Origin: BS750m-G62 sp964577175
GTDB taxonomy: Bacteria; Planctomycetota; Phycisphaerae; FEN-1346
DNA: 36,513 nucleotides
Direction of reading: 5' to 3'
Assembly (NCBI GenBank): GCA_964577175.1
Contig: CAZNYC010000027.1
Location: 1-36,513 of the forward strand
Part shown: positions 35,397 to 36,513 of the stretch, in pieces
Position numbering within the stretch: the stretch's first letter is position 1
Layout of the letters: each line of letters opens with the position of its first letter
Notes under the pieces: model-generated
The model's input: the letters and a program-made list of their open reading frames with translations, nothing else
Databases searched by the model: none
Told to the model about the DNA's origin: nothing
Position numbers and translations under genes: made by a program

Positions 35397-36047
35397 ATGG
35401 CGGAACGGCTCTACAGCCTGCAGCAGACGGCCGACCTGCTCGGCACGTCCGTCACCCAGGTCCGCGGATGGATCGCGAGCAGCCGCCTGCCCGCCGAGCA
35501 GGCGGCCGGCAGGATCTGGATCTCGGAGCGCGGCCTGGTGCAGTTCCTGACGGACCGGGGCATCGACCTGTCGGCCATCCTGGAGGGCGCCGGCCACGCC
35601 GACCGCCCGCCCCCGCGCGACGCCCCGCCCGCGCAGCCTTCAACCGCCGCCGACGCCGATGCCGCCGGGACCGATGCGGCCTCCACCGGGCGCCGCGGGT
35701 TCCCCTGCGGCGACGCCGTCTCGCGCCTGGCCGAGGCGATCCTCCACGACGCCCTCCGCCGCGGTGCCGACGCCATCTACCTGGAACCCGTGCCGGGCAG
35801 CCTGACGTTGAAACTCCGCGTCGGGGACCGCCTTCGCGAGAAACCGCGGTTCGCCTCCCGCCTGCCGCAGGGGCTCGGGCCACGGCTGCTGGCGCGGTTC
35901 CGGGCGATGGGGCACCTGGCCGAATCCGGCGGCCACGAGGCCGCCTTCAGCGTTCCCGTGGGCGGCCGGACCCAGGCGTTCCGGATCGAAGAATCCCCCA
36001 CGGCCGACGGTCCCGGCCTGGCCATCTATCCCGTGGAGCCGCGGTAG
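35397..36047 (+). CDS. Helix-turn-helix protein fused to a GspE-like N-terminal ATPase stub
   Basis: 216 residues. Residues 5-53 (LYSLQQTADLLGTSVTQVRG, then WIASSRLPAEQAAGR) form a MerR/excisionase-type helix-turn-helix. A proline- and alanine-rich linker (66-98) follows. Residues 105-175 (SRLAEAILHDALRRGADAIY, LKLRVGDRLRE, LLARFRAMGHLAE) match the start of the type II secretion/type IV pilus ATPase family (compare the GspE pattern of a conserved helix, ADAIYLEP-type strand and RVGD/RIDG turn). The Walker A and B ATPase core is absent, so it cannot be a secretion motor. It may bind DNA and a nucleotide-free partner. ATG 35376 is a weaker alternative start. No neighbour suggests a role. Confidence 0.7.
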   Translation: MAERLYSLQQTADLLGTSVTQVRGWIASSRLPAEQAAGRIWISERGLVQFLTDRGIDLSAILEGAGHADRPPPRDAPPAQPSTAADADAAGTDAASTGRRGFPCGDAVSRLAEAILHDALRRGADAIYLEPVPGSLTLKLRVGDRLREKPRFASRLPQGLGPRLLARFRAMGHLAESGGHEAAFSVPVGGRTQAFRIEESPTADGPGLAIYPVEPR

Positions 36048-36513
36048 GACGGGGGCGGGCGTCATGCTGACGCCGGCCGCCGTTGGAGCCCCCCGCGTGA
36101 GCGGCGGGGTCCTGTCGAGCCGCAGCGCCGCTTTGGCGCGCCGAGAATCGCGCCCCACCGCCGAGTTCCCGCGAACTTACCCGCCTTCGCCGAGGCCAGG
36201 GCGGGCAGGCGTTGGCGGCTCGAATGAGGCGGCGCAATCGATACTCTGAGAAAACGCCTTGGCGCGCACCCCCCGAAAATGCGCTTTTTCCGACCCCGAA
36301 TCGCCGATTCTGTCCCGTGTGGGACGATTGGGGGCCGGCATGTTAAAATGGGTAAGGCGAAACGTACCCCTTTTTTCAACTTTTTGATCGAAACGCGCGC
36401 CGATGCGCGCAAACTTGCTCCGAATTTGCGCCTTTTTTCGGTGCATCGAGGAGGGGCGATATAAATTAAAAGCGCGATGAACGGCAGTACCGGAGTACCG
36501 GAGTCACGGCAAC
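36048..36513 (+). other. Terminal 466 bases without a supportable gene
   Basis: A GTCCC/GGGAC hairpin lies at 36313..36326. From about 36250 the DNA is distinctly richer in A and T than the rest of the window, with TTTTTT runs near 36370 and 36432. A GTACCGGAGTACCGGAGTCA repeat closes the window (36489..36508). Possibly the upstream region of a gene beyond the edge. Confidence 0.5.

Noticed and set aside
36177..36446. 89-codon minus-strand frame in the terminal spacer
   Set aside because: Basic, low-information sequence with no ribosome binding site or recognisable domain; more likely chance.

Overview
The window looks like chromosomal DNA of a Planctomycetota bacterium, most likely a metagenome-assembled genome. 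Evidence: very high GC by eye; several exported enzymes with twin-arginine (Tat) signals (two formylglycine sulfatases, two Gfo/Idh/MocA oxidoreductases, an FAD oxidoreductase); two DUF1080 (3-keto-disaccharide hydrolase) proteins; very large PQQ-propeller and PAS-kinase proteins; and a 100-N scaffold gap at 33270..33369. The exact class cannot be fixed from this sequence. I see no rRNA, tRNA, CRISPR array, prophage, transposase or recognisable defence system.

Layout. 20..16983 (all minus strand): a seven-PAS hybrid histidine kinase directly behind xylose isomerase (xylA), glutaminyl-tRNA synthetase (glnS), a small membrane protein, methylthioadenosine phosphorylase (mtnP), a membrane GAF/HD-GYP cyclic-di-GMP phosphodiesterase, an exported protein with a possible TPR tail, a Gfo/Idh/MocA oxidoreductase and a sulfatase. 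17336..23389 (plus strand): a GlmU-like left-handed beta-helix protein, an acyl carrier protein, a DRE-TIM acyltransferase resembling Re-citrate synthase, a DUF1080 protein and an exported FAD oxidoreductase. 23520..35180 (minus strand): a signal peptide/methyltransferase/double-propeller protein, a TIM-barrel protein with an inserted discoidin-like domain, a second sulfatase, a second DUF1080 protein, a second Gfo/Idh/MocA oxidoreductase and an exported alpha-helical, toroid-like protein interrupted by the assembly gap. 35397..36047 (plus strand): a helix-turn-helix domain fused to a GspE-like stub. The last 466 bases hold no gene I can support.

Function. The exported sulfatases, DUF1080 proteins, Gfo/Idh/MocA and FAD oxidoreductases, TIM-barrel and toroid proteins fit breakdown of sulfated or oxidised polysaccharides, with xylA feeding sugars to central metabolism. 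The kinase and HD-GYP protein are sensory. glnS, mtnP, the acyl carrier protein and the GlmU-like protein are housekeeping.

The most unusual content is between the genes. The spacers hold at least six families of short repeats. One is a series of ten hairpins with a conserved CTTGT-like loop and stems that differ between copies but keep pairing. Another is a 100-145 base palindrome with GTCATTCTGAGG-type ends, lying just upstream of three start codons. A third is a GACCAAGGACAAAGGAC-type repeat that supplies the ribosome binding site of three genes. Two repeats sit in frame inside coding sequences.
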